Assembly: GCA_963750535.1 (NCBI GenBank)
Contig: CAVVRF010000043.1
Span: 65,480 to 129,479, forward strand
DNA: 64,000 nucleotides
From: JAKFWF01 sp963750535
Lineage (GTDB): Bacteria; Pseudomonadota; Alphaproteobacteria; Rhizobiales; Hyphomicrobiaceae
Direction of reading: 5' to 3'
This document shows positions 20,747 through 28,690 of this stretch, piece after piece. The notes under the pieces are model-generated. The model had not been told where the DNA came from. It saw nothing but the letters and a program-made list of their open reading frames with translations, and searched no databases. Position 1 is the first letter of the stretch; every line of letters starts with the position of its first letter. Both the position numbers and the translations under genes were made by a program.

Positions 20747-21262
20747 ATGAGCGACACGCAGAAGCTGCCGGCAATCGACCCGAAGACCTTCTGGCGCACG
20801 CTCGGCGAGCGCGCGACCGGCATGACGGTCGTGACCGCCAGCGGCGCGGAGGGGCCGGCCGGGTTTCTTGGTCTCTCGGCCACTCACATCACCGCCGACC
20901 CGGCGACCCTGCTGGTCGCCATCGACCGCAAGACGAGCGCGCTCGCCGCCGTGATCGCCAGCCGGCATTTCGCGGTCAACTACCTGCCGTCGACCGCCGG
21001 TCACATCGCCGACGCGTTCAGCGGCAGAAGCGGCGTCACGGGAGCGGCCCGCTTCATCGATGGCGAGTGGACCACGCTCAAGACCGGCGCGCCGGTCTTT
21101 GCCGAGGCACTCGGCGCGTTCGACTGCCGTTTGGAGGACGTCATGCAGCGCGGCGACATCTCGCTGGTGATCGGCACCGCGGTGTGTGCTCTTGCCCGCG
21201 GCGCCGGCGATCCGCTGCTGTTCTACCGTGGCAAGACCAGGAGCGACTTCGCCGCTGGCTGA
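20747..21262 (+). CDS. Flavin reductase-like domain protein
   Basis: 171 residues. The flavin-binding fold is seen in ERATGMTVVTASGAEGPAGFLGLSATHITADPATLLVAIDRKTSA and in HFAVNYL, as in FMN reductases that supply reduced flavin to two-component monooxygenases (HpaC/NtaB type). It is divergent from the TRAP operon. A partner oxygenase could be the LLM-class enzyme at 26185-27534, but the distance makes that speculative. Confidence 0.88.
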   Translation: MSDTQKLPAIDPKTFWRTLGERATGMTVVTASGAEGPAGFLGLSATHITADPATLLVAIDRKTSALAAVIASRHFAVNYLPSTAGHIADAFSGRSGVTGAARFIDGEWTTLKTGAPVFAEALGAFDCRLEDVMQRGDISLVIGTAVCALARGAGDPLLFYRGKTRSDFAAG

Positions 21263-21414
21263 CGATGCGCTGCAGTTGCAGGAGTTCAGTGCAGGATCTG
21301 GGCGAGGAAGCTCTTCAGCCGCAGGTGATATAAATATGTTGACTGATTAAATCAGACCCGGCGTGATCCCGCCGGGTCGTCAGTGATCGCACGATCTGGC
21401 GGCTGTTGGCCGGC

Positions 21415-22006
21415 TCAGGCGGCCTTGACCGCTCCGCCGCGTCGCAGACCGAGGCCGAGCACGATCCAGCTCGTTCCGGCAACGACGAGATCGATGCCGA
21501 GGAACAGCCCGAGTATGAACAGGCTGGAGACCGGCCAGCGCGCCACGATCAGAGCGCCGAGCGCCAGCGTGACCACGCCCGACAGGACGACCCAGATCCA
21601 GGGCGTCTCGCGCTTCATGCTGAAGCCGAGAAAGACTTCTCAGGATACCGGAGGCGATCAGCGAGAAGCCGAGCAGCAGCGTCAGCACCGCGGCGGCGAG
21701 CAGGGGGTTCTGGAAGGTGACGAAGCCGGCGACGATGTACAGGGCGCCAAGCAGCACCCACAGCAGGAACTTGCCCCAGCCCTGGACCTGGAATGCGTTG
21801 ATGACCTCGGCCACGCCGGCGATGATCATCATCACGCCGACCAGCCAGACGCTGGCAACCGTCGCCGTGGTGACGCTGCCCAGTGCGAACAATCCGGCGC
21901 ACAGGTAGACGACGCCGAGCGCGACGATCCAGCCCCATTTGGCGCGCAAGGGCGCCAGTTCATTCTCGGCTCCGACGGTCCTCATGGCGCCTGGTGTATC
22001 GGTCAT
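21415..22006 (-). CDS. HdeD-family (DUF308) membrane protein, frameshifted
   Basis: ATG 22006 has GGAGG seven bases upstream. The first 120 or so residues (ALGVVYLCAGLFALGSV, VMMIIAGVAEVINAFQVQGWG, LGALYIVAGFVTFQNPL) show the repeated helix pairs of DUF308/HdeD proteins. Near 21640 the frame shifts by one base, and the final helices (WVVLSGVVTLALGALIVARWP, LGLFLGIDLVVAG) lie in another frame, ending at 21415. Joined, they give a normal-length HdeD protein of about 196 residues with six helices. HdeD relatives are linked to acid stress in enterics; the role here is unknown. Confidence 0.85.
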
Positions 22007-22246
22007 GGCCGTGCCTCCGTTTCGGATGGATTTGCAGTTCTGGCCTGCGCGACTGAGCCCGGGCGGCGGTCCTGAGCCTGCCCGTCCTCGCCAATTCGAC
22101 CTGTCGAGCGCTCGCGCGCCTCGCCAGAATGTCATTGTTCATAATAGACCAGGGCAACGAAAACATGAAGTACGATGGCGGAACGAGAAGATGCTGGTGC
22201 AACTGGCGGTCGCGTGTCCGAAGCAAGGTGCGGACAGGCGTCGCCG

Positions 22247-22411
22247 CTAGTGTGGCGATTTCGAAGTCCGCTTCATCCTTGCGGCATACTCCAGTGCGGA
22301 CTTCGAAATCATAAGCCACACTAGAAGCTTGGATTTGCTAGTGTCCTTATCGATCGCGAAGTTCGTCCGATAGCCATGCGAATGAAGCGAACTTCGCGAT
22401 CGGGATACGAG
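22247..22411. repeat. Double-hairpin dispersed element, copy 1
   Basis: 165 bp. Hairpin I at 22247-22324 starts CTAGTGTGGC and ends GCCACACTAG; a 13-base spacer follows; hairpin II at 22338-22411 starts CTAGTGTCC. The right end has decayed (CGGGATACGAG in place of CGGGACACTAG), so the outer pairing of hairpin II is partly lost. It lies between two divergent or unrelated transcription units: HdeD (start 22006) and the secreted protein ending at 22460. Confidence 0.85.
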
Positions 22412-22459
22412 TTGCTCCGCGGCTTGCTAAACGACCTGTCTTCCGTGACGTAACCGGTC

Positions 22460-23011
22460 TCAGTTGCCGGGTCCGCGAGAGAACGCGTTCTGCGCCCAGC
22501 AGTCGTCGCCCGAGTAGGACGGATCGTCCTGGTCCGTGTAGCAGGGCGAGTCGGCCCCATCGATGAAAAGCGTGCTCTCGCCGCCCTGTGCCGGCACAGT
22601 ACCGCGCAGGGTGCGTGCGTCGTAGAGGACATTCTTGCCGTCGATGCGCGGATTGCTCAGCACCACGACCGCCTGTGTCGGGCGCCCGCCCGAGTTGAAT
22701 ACCGACAGAGCGGCGTTGGGCGGATCACTCTTGAAACTATTCTTGCCTTCGCCCCACAACTTGACGAAATGTGCGTTCTTGACGTGTCCCACGATCCGCT
22801 TCGGGCGATCCGTGAAGAAGGCCGTTGCCGGTGAGGCATCCTTCAAAGTCAGGACGCCATCCTTGTATGTGACGCCACTGGCGGCCTGGACGAACAGGAC
22901 CTCGACTGCCTTTCCCTGGGCGAACGCCGGTGGAGCCGCGAGGCTGAATAACCCCAGCAGAGCAACCACGGCACCGAATTGGATTGATCGGGCTATGAGC
23001 TTTTGAACCAT
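22460..23011 (-). CDS. Secreted hypothetical protein
   Basis: 183 residues from ATG 23011, preceded by AGGAGG six bases upstream. A clear signal peptide (GAVVALLGLFSLAAPPAFAQG) is followed by a soluble domain of about 150 residues with LTLKDASPATAFFTDRPKRIVGHV and two C-terminal cysteines (DSPCYTDQDDPSYSGDDCW) that could form a disulfide. The family is not recognised. It lies downstream of the sulfatase on the same strand but 433 bases away, so co-transcription is uncertain. Confidence 0.7.
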   Translation of the reverse strand: MVQKLIARSIQFGAVVALLGLFSLAAPPAFAQGKAVEVLFVQAASGVTYKDGVLTLKDASPATAFFTDRPKRIVGHVKNAHFVKLWGEGKNSFKSDPPNAALSVFNSGGRPTQAVVVLSNPRIDGKNVLYDARTLRGTVPAQGGESTLFIDGADSPCYTDQDDPSYSGDDCWAQNAFSRGPGN

Positions 23012-23444
23012 TTCTTCCTCCTGTTGAATAGTTTGTAATGCATGGCCTGCAAGTGTTCGGGTCTCACCGTCCACGATATGCGTGATCCGCGTCGGTCGGC
23101 GACGAGGTCGTTAAGTCTTGCTGCCTTGTGCGGGCACTGTCTCATCGGCGGAGTCCGCAGCCGAACGACCGGGCAGGTCCCGTACACTGCGGCCGATTGG
23201 AAACCAGTGACGGGAAACGATTGATAGCAATCTGAAATAATCAACTTGATGGACGTTCGGGCCGGCGCCGCCATCAACAACTACGCCGCCCCGCGCAATC
23301 GCGCAATATCTTGGCGGCGCCGATCTGCTCTCTTGCTTGCCGATCCGTGCGGTTGCTGACGAGGTCGTTGCTCCGGCTGCAGGTGCCGAGGTGCGGTCCG
23401 AATTGCCGAAGGCGAGCAGCGGCGGCAATGTCCCCGACTTCCGC
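23012..23444. other. Gene-free interval between secreted protein and sulfatase A
   Basis: 433 bases with no credible gene. The short phrase GACGAGGTCGTT occurs twice (near 23100 and 23358). It probably holds the promoter of the secreted protein and the terminator of the sulfatase, but neither could be pinned down. Confidence 0.4.
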
Positions 23445-24917
23445 TTACCTCGCCGGCTTCATCGCCTTTTGATGCGGAAGTCCGCCATCGTCGATATCGA
23501 AATCGGGATCGAAAATGGTTTTCCCTTGAGCGCCGAGATAGTCGGGCTGTGCTTTCAGCCACTCGCTCATCTTCTGCTGCCTGGCATAGCCGAGCAGCCG
23601 GCTCTCCAGATCACGTACGACCTCGGGATTGTCCGCTGCCACGTCGTTCTTTTCGCCCGGATCGGAGCTGAGGTCGAACAGCTCGGTCTTTCCCGGCAGC
23701 AGCGCGATTTTCACCAGCTTCCATTTGCCCTTGATGATGGCGCCGCGGAACGCCTCGACGTTGAGCAGGATGTCGTCGTGCGGCGAGGGCTTTCCGTCGG
23801 CCACCGTCGGCCAGATGTCCCTGCCGTCGAGCGGCTTGTCGGCGCTGGCCTTGGCGCCGGCCAGCGCCAGCGCGGTCGGCATGATGTCGACCATGTGCAG
23901 CGGTTCGTTGACGACGCGCGGCTTGAGCCTGGCCGGCCAATTGAAGATCGTCGGTACGCGAATGCCGCCGTCGTGCAGGCTGCCTTTGCCGCCGCGCAGA
24001 TCGCCGTTGCTCGCGGGTAGCGACGCCTGCGTGACGCCGCCTTCTTCCCGCTCCTCCTTGGAGTGCGCGCCGCTCGCGACCACCGCGCTGCGCGGACCGC
24101 CGTTGTCGCTCGAGAAGATGATCAGCGTGTTCTCGCGCAGCCCGCGCTTGTCCAATGCCGCGACGATCCTGCCGACCTGGTCGTCGAGGGATGTGATCAT
24201 CGCCGCATAGGTGCGGCGCGTCGGGTCCTTGATGGTGGACGCGTAGCGCTCCGTGTCGGGCTTCGGCGCCTGATAGGGCGCATGGGGCGCGAGCGACGCG
24301 AAGTAGAGGAAGAACGGCTTGCTCTTGTCCTGCTTCTCGATCAGCCGCACCGCCTCGTCGCCGATCAACGAGGTGACGTATCCGTTCTCGACAATGAACT
24401 TGCCGTTGCGCTGCCAATCGACCACACCGCCGCGCTTGTGGGTGAAATAGTCGACCTCGCCGACCGTGTTGCCGTAGAAGTGGTCGAAGCCCCGGTTCTG
24501 CGGCCAATACTTCGTGTCGGCGTGCCCCAGGTGCCACTTGCCGACCATGGCGGTATTGTAGCCTGCCTCCCTCAACGCCTGTGGCAATGTGCGCTCGTCG
24601 GTCGGCAGGCCGTAGCTGTGGTTCGGGAAGATGACGAGTGTCTGCAACCCGTAGCGCATCGGATACCTGCCGGTCATCAGCGCGGCGCGCGCCGGCGTGC
24701 ACACCGGCATGCCGCGGAAGGACTCGAGCTGCACCCCCGCCTTGGCGAGCGCGTCGATGTTCGGCGTCCGGATGTCGCTGCCGCGGTAACCGAGATCCGC
24801 ATTGCCGAGGTCGTCGGCCAGGATGACGACGATGTTTGGCCGTCGCTCCTCGGCTATGGCAGGGCCAAATGTCAGCAGAAAGATGGTTATCGGAATGAGG
24901 ATGCGCCTGAGTGGCAT
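23445..24917 (-). CDS. Secreted sulfatase (formylglycine-dependent), locus A
   Basis: 490 residues with a signal peptide ending near PAIAEE. The sulfatase core begins RPNIVVILADDLG (metal ligands D35, D36) and the active-site motif is CTPAR at residues 73-77, whose cysteine would be matured to formylglycine. The second signature GYNTAMVGKWHLGH and the metal site FSSDNGG are present. It hydrolyses sulfate esters in the periplasm; the arrangement resembles arylsulfatase A/GALNS-like enzymes. It lies 15 bases downstream of the arylsulfatase remnant, on the same strand, opposite the Crp/Fnr regulator. Confidence 0.92.
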   Translation of the reverse strand: MPLRRILIPITIFLLTFGPAIAEERRPNIVVILADDLGNADLGYRGSDIRTPNIDALAKAGVQLESFRGMPVCTPARAALMTGRYPMRYGLQTLVIFPNHSYGLPTDERTLPQALREAGYNTAMVGKWHLGHADTKYWPQNRGFDHFYGNTVGEVDYFTHKRGGVVDWQRNGKFIVENGYVTSLIGDEAVRLIEKQDKSKPFFLYFASLAPHAPYQAPKPDTERYASTIKDPTRRTYAAMITSLDDQVGRIVAALDKRGLRENTLIIFSSDNGGPRSAVVASGAHSKEEREEGGVTQASLPASNGDLRGGKGSLHDGGIRVPTIFNWPARLKPRVVNEPLHMVDIMPTALALAGAKASADKPLDGRDIWPTVADGKPSPHDDILLNVEAFRGAIIKGKWKLVKIALLPGKTELFDLSSDPGEKNDVAADNPEVVRDLESRLLGYARQQKMSEWLKAQPDYLGAQGKTIFDPDFDIDDGGLPHQKAMKPAR

Positions 24918-24932
24918 GAGCCAAGGACCTTC

Positions 24933-25211
24933 TTACCGCAGTTCGACGATGACGCCCGTGATGGTTCCGTTGAACTTGAACGGCCGGCGTCCTTCGGCAG
25001 GTGGCTCGACGCGGCGCTGGTGCTTCGAATCCTGCAGCCTGGGCGCGGCGATGCTGGCGGACGGCGCGGCCGCGAACGGCAGCGCGGAACCGTCGTCCGC
25101 GGCCAGGACCGCGCCTGGCAGGACGATGCCGGCCAGCAGCAGTGGAATGATGCGCAACGCGGCAATGACAGGCATCAATCGCAGAAGGCTTCGCAAACGC
25201 ATCCAACGCAT
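24933..25211 (-). pseudogene. Internally deleted arylsulfatase remnant (copy A)
   Basis: 92 codons starting MRWMRLRSLL: signal peptide ending LPGAVLA, then DDGSALPFAAAPSASIAAPR and LQDSKHQRRVEP. This closely resembles the N-terminus of long AtsA-like arylsulfatases (LPFPPTPSAS...RRVEP..LP.DAPNILIVL, recalled from family knowledge). The text then jumps to FKFNGTITGVIVELR and stops, resembling the last beta-strand of the same enzymes (F.GTI..V.V.L). The whole catalytic part is missing. Copy B carries the same N-terminus but a different junction. It may be a dead gene or a short secreted peptide. It precedes sulfatase A by 15 bases. Confidence 0.6.
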
Positions 25212-25341
25212 GGCAACACCTTTGGCGGCGCGGTGGCCGCTCACCATCCATCGCGGCAGCCCTGGCGCATCGATCCAGTGCGACGCGAAGCTCCCGGCGA
25301 GCGACAAATGAAGCTAGGCTAGCATCGAACAATTCGGCCGG

Positions 25342-25359
25342 TTGTCGCCTGGGCGACAA
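25342..25359. promoter_or_regulatory. 18-bp palindrome, candidate Crp/Fnr operator (locus A)
   Basis: TTGTCGCC, TG, GGCGACAA: a perfect inverted repeat in the 218-base gap between the divergent regulator and the arylsulfatase remnant. The spacing and symmetry fit a Crp/Fnr-family site, although the half-site is not the classical TGTGA or TTGAT. It is conserved in the duplicate locus at 45315-45332. Confidence 0.55.
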
Positions 25360-25429
25360 TTCCGGCCGCCGAAGCAAATATCCTCTCACGCGACGGAATA
25401 GACCTTCCATCAGCGAGGCTGAGCCGCTC

Positions 25430-26149
25430 ATGACACCGCCGAACGGCACGCGAGGCCAGGACCACTACGCGCAGCTGCGAAGGGGCGCCTGGTTCGGCGC
25501 TCTGCCGCCGTCCCTGGCCAGGGCACTGTTCGAATCCGGGCGAGCGGAGGAGTACGGCGCCGGCGAAACTATCTATGCGGAGGAATTGCCCGCGCAGGGC
25601 CTGTTCGCGCTGGTCGAAGGGGCGGTGCACTTCGAGAAGATGGACCGCTCCGGCCATCGTGTCCTGCTGCACGTCGGCGCGCCGGGCTTCTGGTTCGGCG
25701 AGATCGCGGCCGGCGGCGGGCTTCGCACCATGGTCGCGGCCCGCGCCTACACCCGTGTCCGGGTCTGGCGGGTGCCGATCCTGGTGGTGTCGCGCATCCT
25801 GAATTCGGAGCCGGAGCTGTTCAGTGCGCTCAGCACGCTGATGGCGGCGCGCTTCGCCGCGCTGATCGAGACCGTGTGCGCGATGCGCCGGCCCTCGGCG
25901 GTGGCGCAGATCGCCGGCCGGCTCGCGCTGATGGACGAGAACTGCAAGGAGGGCGACTGCGCGGTCAGGGTGTCGGTCCTGCAAATGACGCAAAACGACC
26001 TCGCCGACATGACCGGACATGCCCGCCAGACCGTGAACGCGGCGGTAAAGAGGCTGGAAGAGGAGGGCCTGATCAATGTCGGCCACCGCCAGATCGAGAT
26101 CCTCGACCCGAAAGCCTTGAGCGCATATTTCATCGGCGACAAGGAATAG
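25430..26149 (+). CDS. Crp/Fnr family transcriptional regulator (locus A)
   Basis: 239 residues. The N-terminal cyclic-nucleotide-binding-like barrel includes YAEELPAQGLFALVEGAVHFEKM and FGEIAAGGG; the C-terminal winged helix has MTQNDLADMTGHARQTVNAAVKRLEEEGLI. The FNR-type N-terminal cysteine cluster is absent, so it is not an oxygen-sensing FNR. Its effector is unknown. It is divergent from the remnant and sulfatase A genes with a palindrome between. A nearly identical copy (about four substitutions) is at 44525-45244 beside sulfatase B, so the two are recent duplicates and probably recognise the same site. Confidence 0.93.
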   Translation: MTPPNGTRGQDHYAQLRRGAWFGALPPSLARALFESGRAEEYGAGETIYAEELPAQGLFALVEGAVHFEKMDRSGHRVLLHVGAPGFWFGEIAAGGGLRTMVAARAYTRVRVWRVPILVVSRILNSEPELFSALSTLMAARFAALIETVCAMRRPSAVAQIAGRLALMDENCKEGDCAVRVSVLQMTQNDLADMTGHARQTVNAAVKRLEEEGLINVGHRQIEILDPKALSAYFIGDKE

Positions 26150-26184
26150 GTCGCCGACAGCGTGGCGAACACGAAGATGGGGCT

Positions 26185-27534
26185 TCAGGCGGGGCGGCGC
26201 GAGGTGAGCGGATTGACCGGACGAGGCAGGCCGAGGTGATCGCGCAGGGTCGTGCCTTCGTAGTCGGTACGGAAAAGGCCGCGGCGCTGCAGCTGCGGAA
26301 TCACGCCGTCGACGAACTCCGCGAGGCCGCCCGGCAGGGTGTGGAACTGCATCATGAAGCCGTCGCATGCTCCCGACGTGAACCAGTGCTCCATCACGTC
26401 GGCGACCTGCGTTGCGGTCCCTTTGATCGTCTTGCGGCCACGCTCGTAGCGCAGATAAAGCTGCCTGAGCGTCGGGTTCTCCTCGCGGATGATCTTCATG
26501 ATGCCGTCGAAGAACGCCTTGTGCAGATTGGCACTCTTGGGAAGCCGGCTTTCCGGGATCGGCTCGTCGAGCGGCAAGTCTGAAAGGTCGGCCTCCAGAT
26601 CGGTGCCGAGCCGGAAGCGACCGACGTCGGGGTGCATCAGCTCCTGCAGCAGCATGTGCTTTTCCTCGGCCTCCTGCTGAGTGCGGCCGATCATCACCGG
26701 CATGCCGGCGAGGATGCGCAGGGTGTCGGGATCGCGTCCGTACTTGCTCATACGTCCCTTGAGGTCGTCGTAGCCCTTCCTGGCGCTCTGGGGATCGGCA
26801 TCGCTCGCGAATACCACCTCGGCCGTGCGAGCGGCGAGCTCGCGACCCGTGTCCGAGGCGCCAGCCTGGATGATCACCGGATGGCCCTGCGGCGAGCGGG
26901 CAATATTGAGAGCGCCATCGACGCGGAAGAACTTCCCCTCGTGATGGGTGACATGCATGCGGTCCGGCTCGAAATAGTGGCCGCTTCTGCGGTCGTAGAC
27001 GAAGGCATCCTCGTCCCAGGTGTTCCAGAGCTGCTTCACCACGTCGACGAATTCGCCGGCGCGCTCGTAGCGCAGCCCATGCGGCGGCAGCTTGGCGTGA
27101 CCGAAATTGCGGGCGGCGTAGTCGTTTGCGGACGTGACGACGTTCCAGCCCGCCCTCCCGCCGGTGATGTGGTCGAGCGAGCAAAACTGGCGGGCAACGT
27201 TGTAGGGCTCGGAGAAGCTGGTCGATACCGTGCCGCCGAGCCCGATCCGCGACGTCATTCCGGCGAGAGCGGTGAGCAGCGTCACCGGCTCGAGCTGGTT
27301 CATGTACATCGGGAACCGGCTCCAGGCATGCAGGTTCTCGGTGCGCGCTGCCGGCGTATCGGCGACAAAGAACATGTCGAACTTGCCGCGCTCAGCGGTC
27401 TGCGCGATCTGGCCGAGCTTGCCGATATCTGTCGAAGTTGCGGAATAAGTGTCCGGATGCAGCCAGGAGGCCGGGTGGTATCCCGTCGCCTGGTCGATGA
27501 GGATTGCCAGCGATATTTGCCTTTTCTTTGCCAC
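26185..27534 (-). CDS. LLM-class flavin-dependent monooxygenase (NtaA/SnaA/DszA family)
   Basis: 449 residues from a GTG at 27534 with AGGAG six bases upstream; an ATG at 27567 lacks a ribosome site. Family motifs: WLHPDTYSATSTDIGKLGQIAQTAERGKFDMFFVAD, SRIGLGGTVSTSFSEPYNVARQFCSLDHITGGRAGWNVVTS and GHPVIIQAGASDTGRELAA. These FMNH2-dependent oxygenases act on chelators, sulfonates, thiophenes and similar compounds and need a separate flavin reductase. It is divergent from the isochorismatase-like gene. Confidence 0.92.
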   Translation of the reverse strand: MAKKRQISLAILIDQATGYHPASWLHPDTYSATSTDIGKLGQIAQTAERGKFDMFFVADTPAARTENLHAWSRFPMYMNQLEPVTLLTALAGMTSRIGLGGTVSTSFSEPYNVARQFCSLDHITGGRAGWNVVTSANDYAARNFGHAKLPPHGLRYERAGEFVDVVKQLWNTWDEDAFVYDRRSGHYFEPDRMHVTHHEGKFFRVDGALNIARSPQGHPVIIQAGASDTGRELAARTAEVVFASDADPQSARKGYDDLKGRMSKYGRDPDTLRILAGMPVMIGRTQQEAEEKHMLLQELMHPDVGRFRLGTDLEADLSDLPLDEPIPESRLPKSANLHKAFFDGIMKIIREENPTLRQLYLRYERGRKTIKGTATQVADVMEHWFTSGACDGFMMQFHTLPGGLAEFVDGVIPQLQRRGLFRTDYEGTTLRDHLGLPRPVNPLTSRRPA

Positions 27535-27968
27535 TTGCCGCTCCTGCCTCGGACCTCGCCACAGCAAGACTGCCCCTCGGGCCTCGCGACTGGCAAGGAC
27601 ATTGATCCTGCAACCGGCGCTAGCGGATCGAGATTTGAAATTCCGATGGCGAGGCCGGCCCCAGGGACCGACCCGGCGAGACGCGTCACGGTCTTGCTGG
27701 CCACCTCAAAGGGGGAGGAGGGGATCGGCCAATGCCATCAAGCTCGATGCCCAAGTAATGTTCAGATGATCGTTTCCTTGGCAACCGACGGACTTGGACT
27801 GCGAATCTTTGGCTTGTTGCAGTGTTGCACGGCGCGATCGATCCGACGTTTTCTCCATCGATTTCCGTGAGATGTAACGGGCGGACCGGCGTCGCGCCGG
27901 GCCCCTGACGCCCTGGCACGAGCGTTGCGAAGCCGATCCCAACGCTGTGTCTCCTCGGAAGTGATGAC
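27535..27968. promoter_or_regulatory. Divergent intergenic region
   Basis: 434 bases between the divergent monooxygenase and hydrolase genes. No credible gene. Both promoters should be here. No strong palindrome was found. Confidence 0.4.
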
Positions 27969-28658
27969 ATGCCGATTGCCACGATCGCGGCTGCGCCGGT
28001 CGATGTCTCCTTCGACCCCGCGTCGGCCGCGCTGATCATCATCGACATGCAACGCGATTTCCTCGAACCCGGTGGATTCGGCGAGGCGCTCGGCAACGAC
28101 GTCTCGAAATTGCGGTCGTCGATCGGGCCGTGCAAGCGGCTGCTGGCGGCGGCGCGACGCAGCGGGCTGACGGTAATCCACACCCGTGAGGGCCACCGTC
28201 CTGATCTCTCGGACGCACCGCGGTCGAAAATCGCGCGCGGCAACCCCTCCATGCGAATTGGCGATCAAGGTCCAATGGGACGGATCCTGATCAGGGGCGA
28301 GAGAGGACACGACATCATTCCGGAATTGGCGCCCCTGGTTTCAGAGCCGGTGCTGGATAAGCCGGGCAAGGGCGCCTTCTACCAGACCGACCTGGAACTG
28401 ATCCTTGCGAATAACGCAATCAGGACACTGCTTGTAGCCGGCGTGACGACCGAAGTGTGCGTGCACACGACTGTACGCGAGGCCAACGACCGCGGCTACC
28501 GCTGCATCGTGATCGCCGATGCCTGCGGCTCGTACTTTCCAGAGTTCCATGAGGTCGGGCTGCGGATGATTGCGGCCCAGGGTGGGATTTTCGGTTGGGT
28601 CGCCCAATCCGAGAGCGTGATCGGGGCTCTGGCGCGGAGTGCAGCCGCGACGAACTAG
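27969..28658 (+). CDS. Isochorismatase-like cysteine hydrolase
   Basis: 229 residues. The catalytic triad of the family is visible: D26 in LIIIDMQRDF, K134 in KPGKGAFYQTDLE and C164 in AGVTTEVCVHTTVREANDRGY, with the cis-peptide before VTTEVC. Family members hydrolyse amides such as nicotinamide, N-carbamoylsarcosine, biuret or ureidoacrylate. The next gene, 32 bases downstream, is a nucleobase-type permease, so a nitrogen-ring breakdown product is a plausible substrate (inference). Confidence 0.92.
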   Translation: MPIATIAAAPVDVSFDPASAALIIIDMQRDFLEPGGFGEALGNDVSKLRSSIGPCKRLLAAARRSGLTVIHTREGHRPDLSDAPRSKIARGNPSMRIGDQGPMGRILIRGERGHDIIPELAPLVSEPVLDKPGKGAFYQTDLELILANNAIRTLLVAGVTTEVCVHTTVREANDRGYRCIVIADACGSYFPEFHEVGLRMIAAQGGIFGWVAQSESVIGALARSAAATN

Positions 28659-28690
28659 CTTTGGCGCCAACTGACGATAGAGAGAGCGAC

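Larger units (their letters stand above)
24926..26163. repeat. Inverted 1.2-kb duplication, arm A (regulator plus arylsulfatase remnant)
   Basis: This 1238-base stretch matches 44511-45729 in inverted orientation. It includes the Crp/Fnr gene, the divergent promoter and the remnant gene, and ends just past the remnant stop on one side and 14 bases past the crp stop on the other. The two regulators differ at about four of 239 residues. Beyond both ends the sequences are unrelated. Confidence 0.9.

Noticed and set aside
21960..22319. Minus-strand ORF starting MAYDFEVRTGVCR, with similar ORFs at 47412-47654 and 54808-55506
   Set aside because: The shared start lies inside hairpin I of the repeat; each ORF then runs into unrelated neighbouring sequence. 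They are by-products of the repeat, not a gene family.
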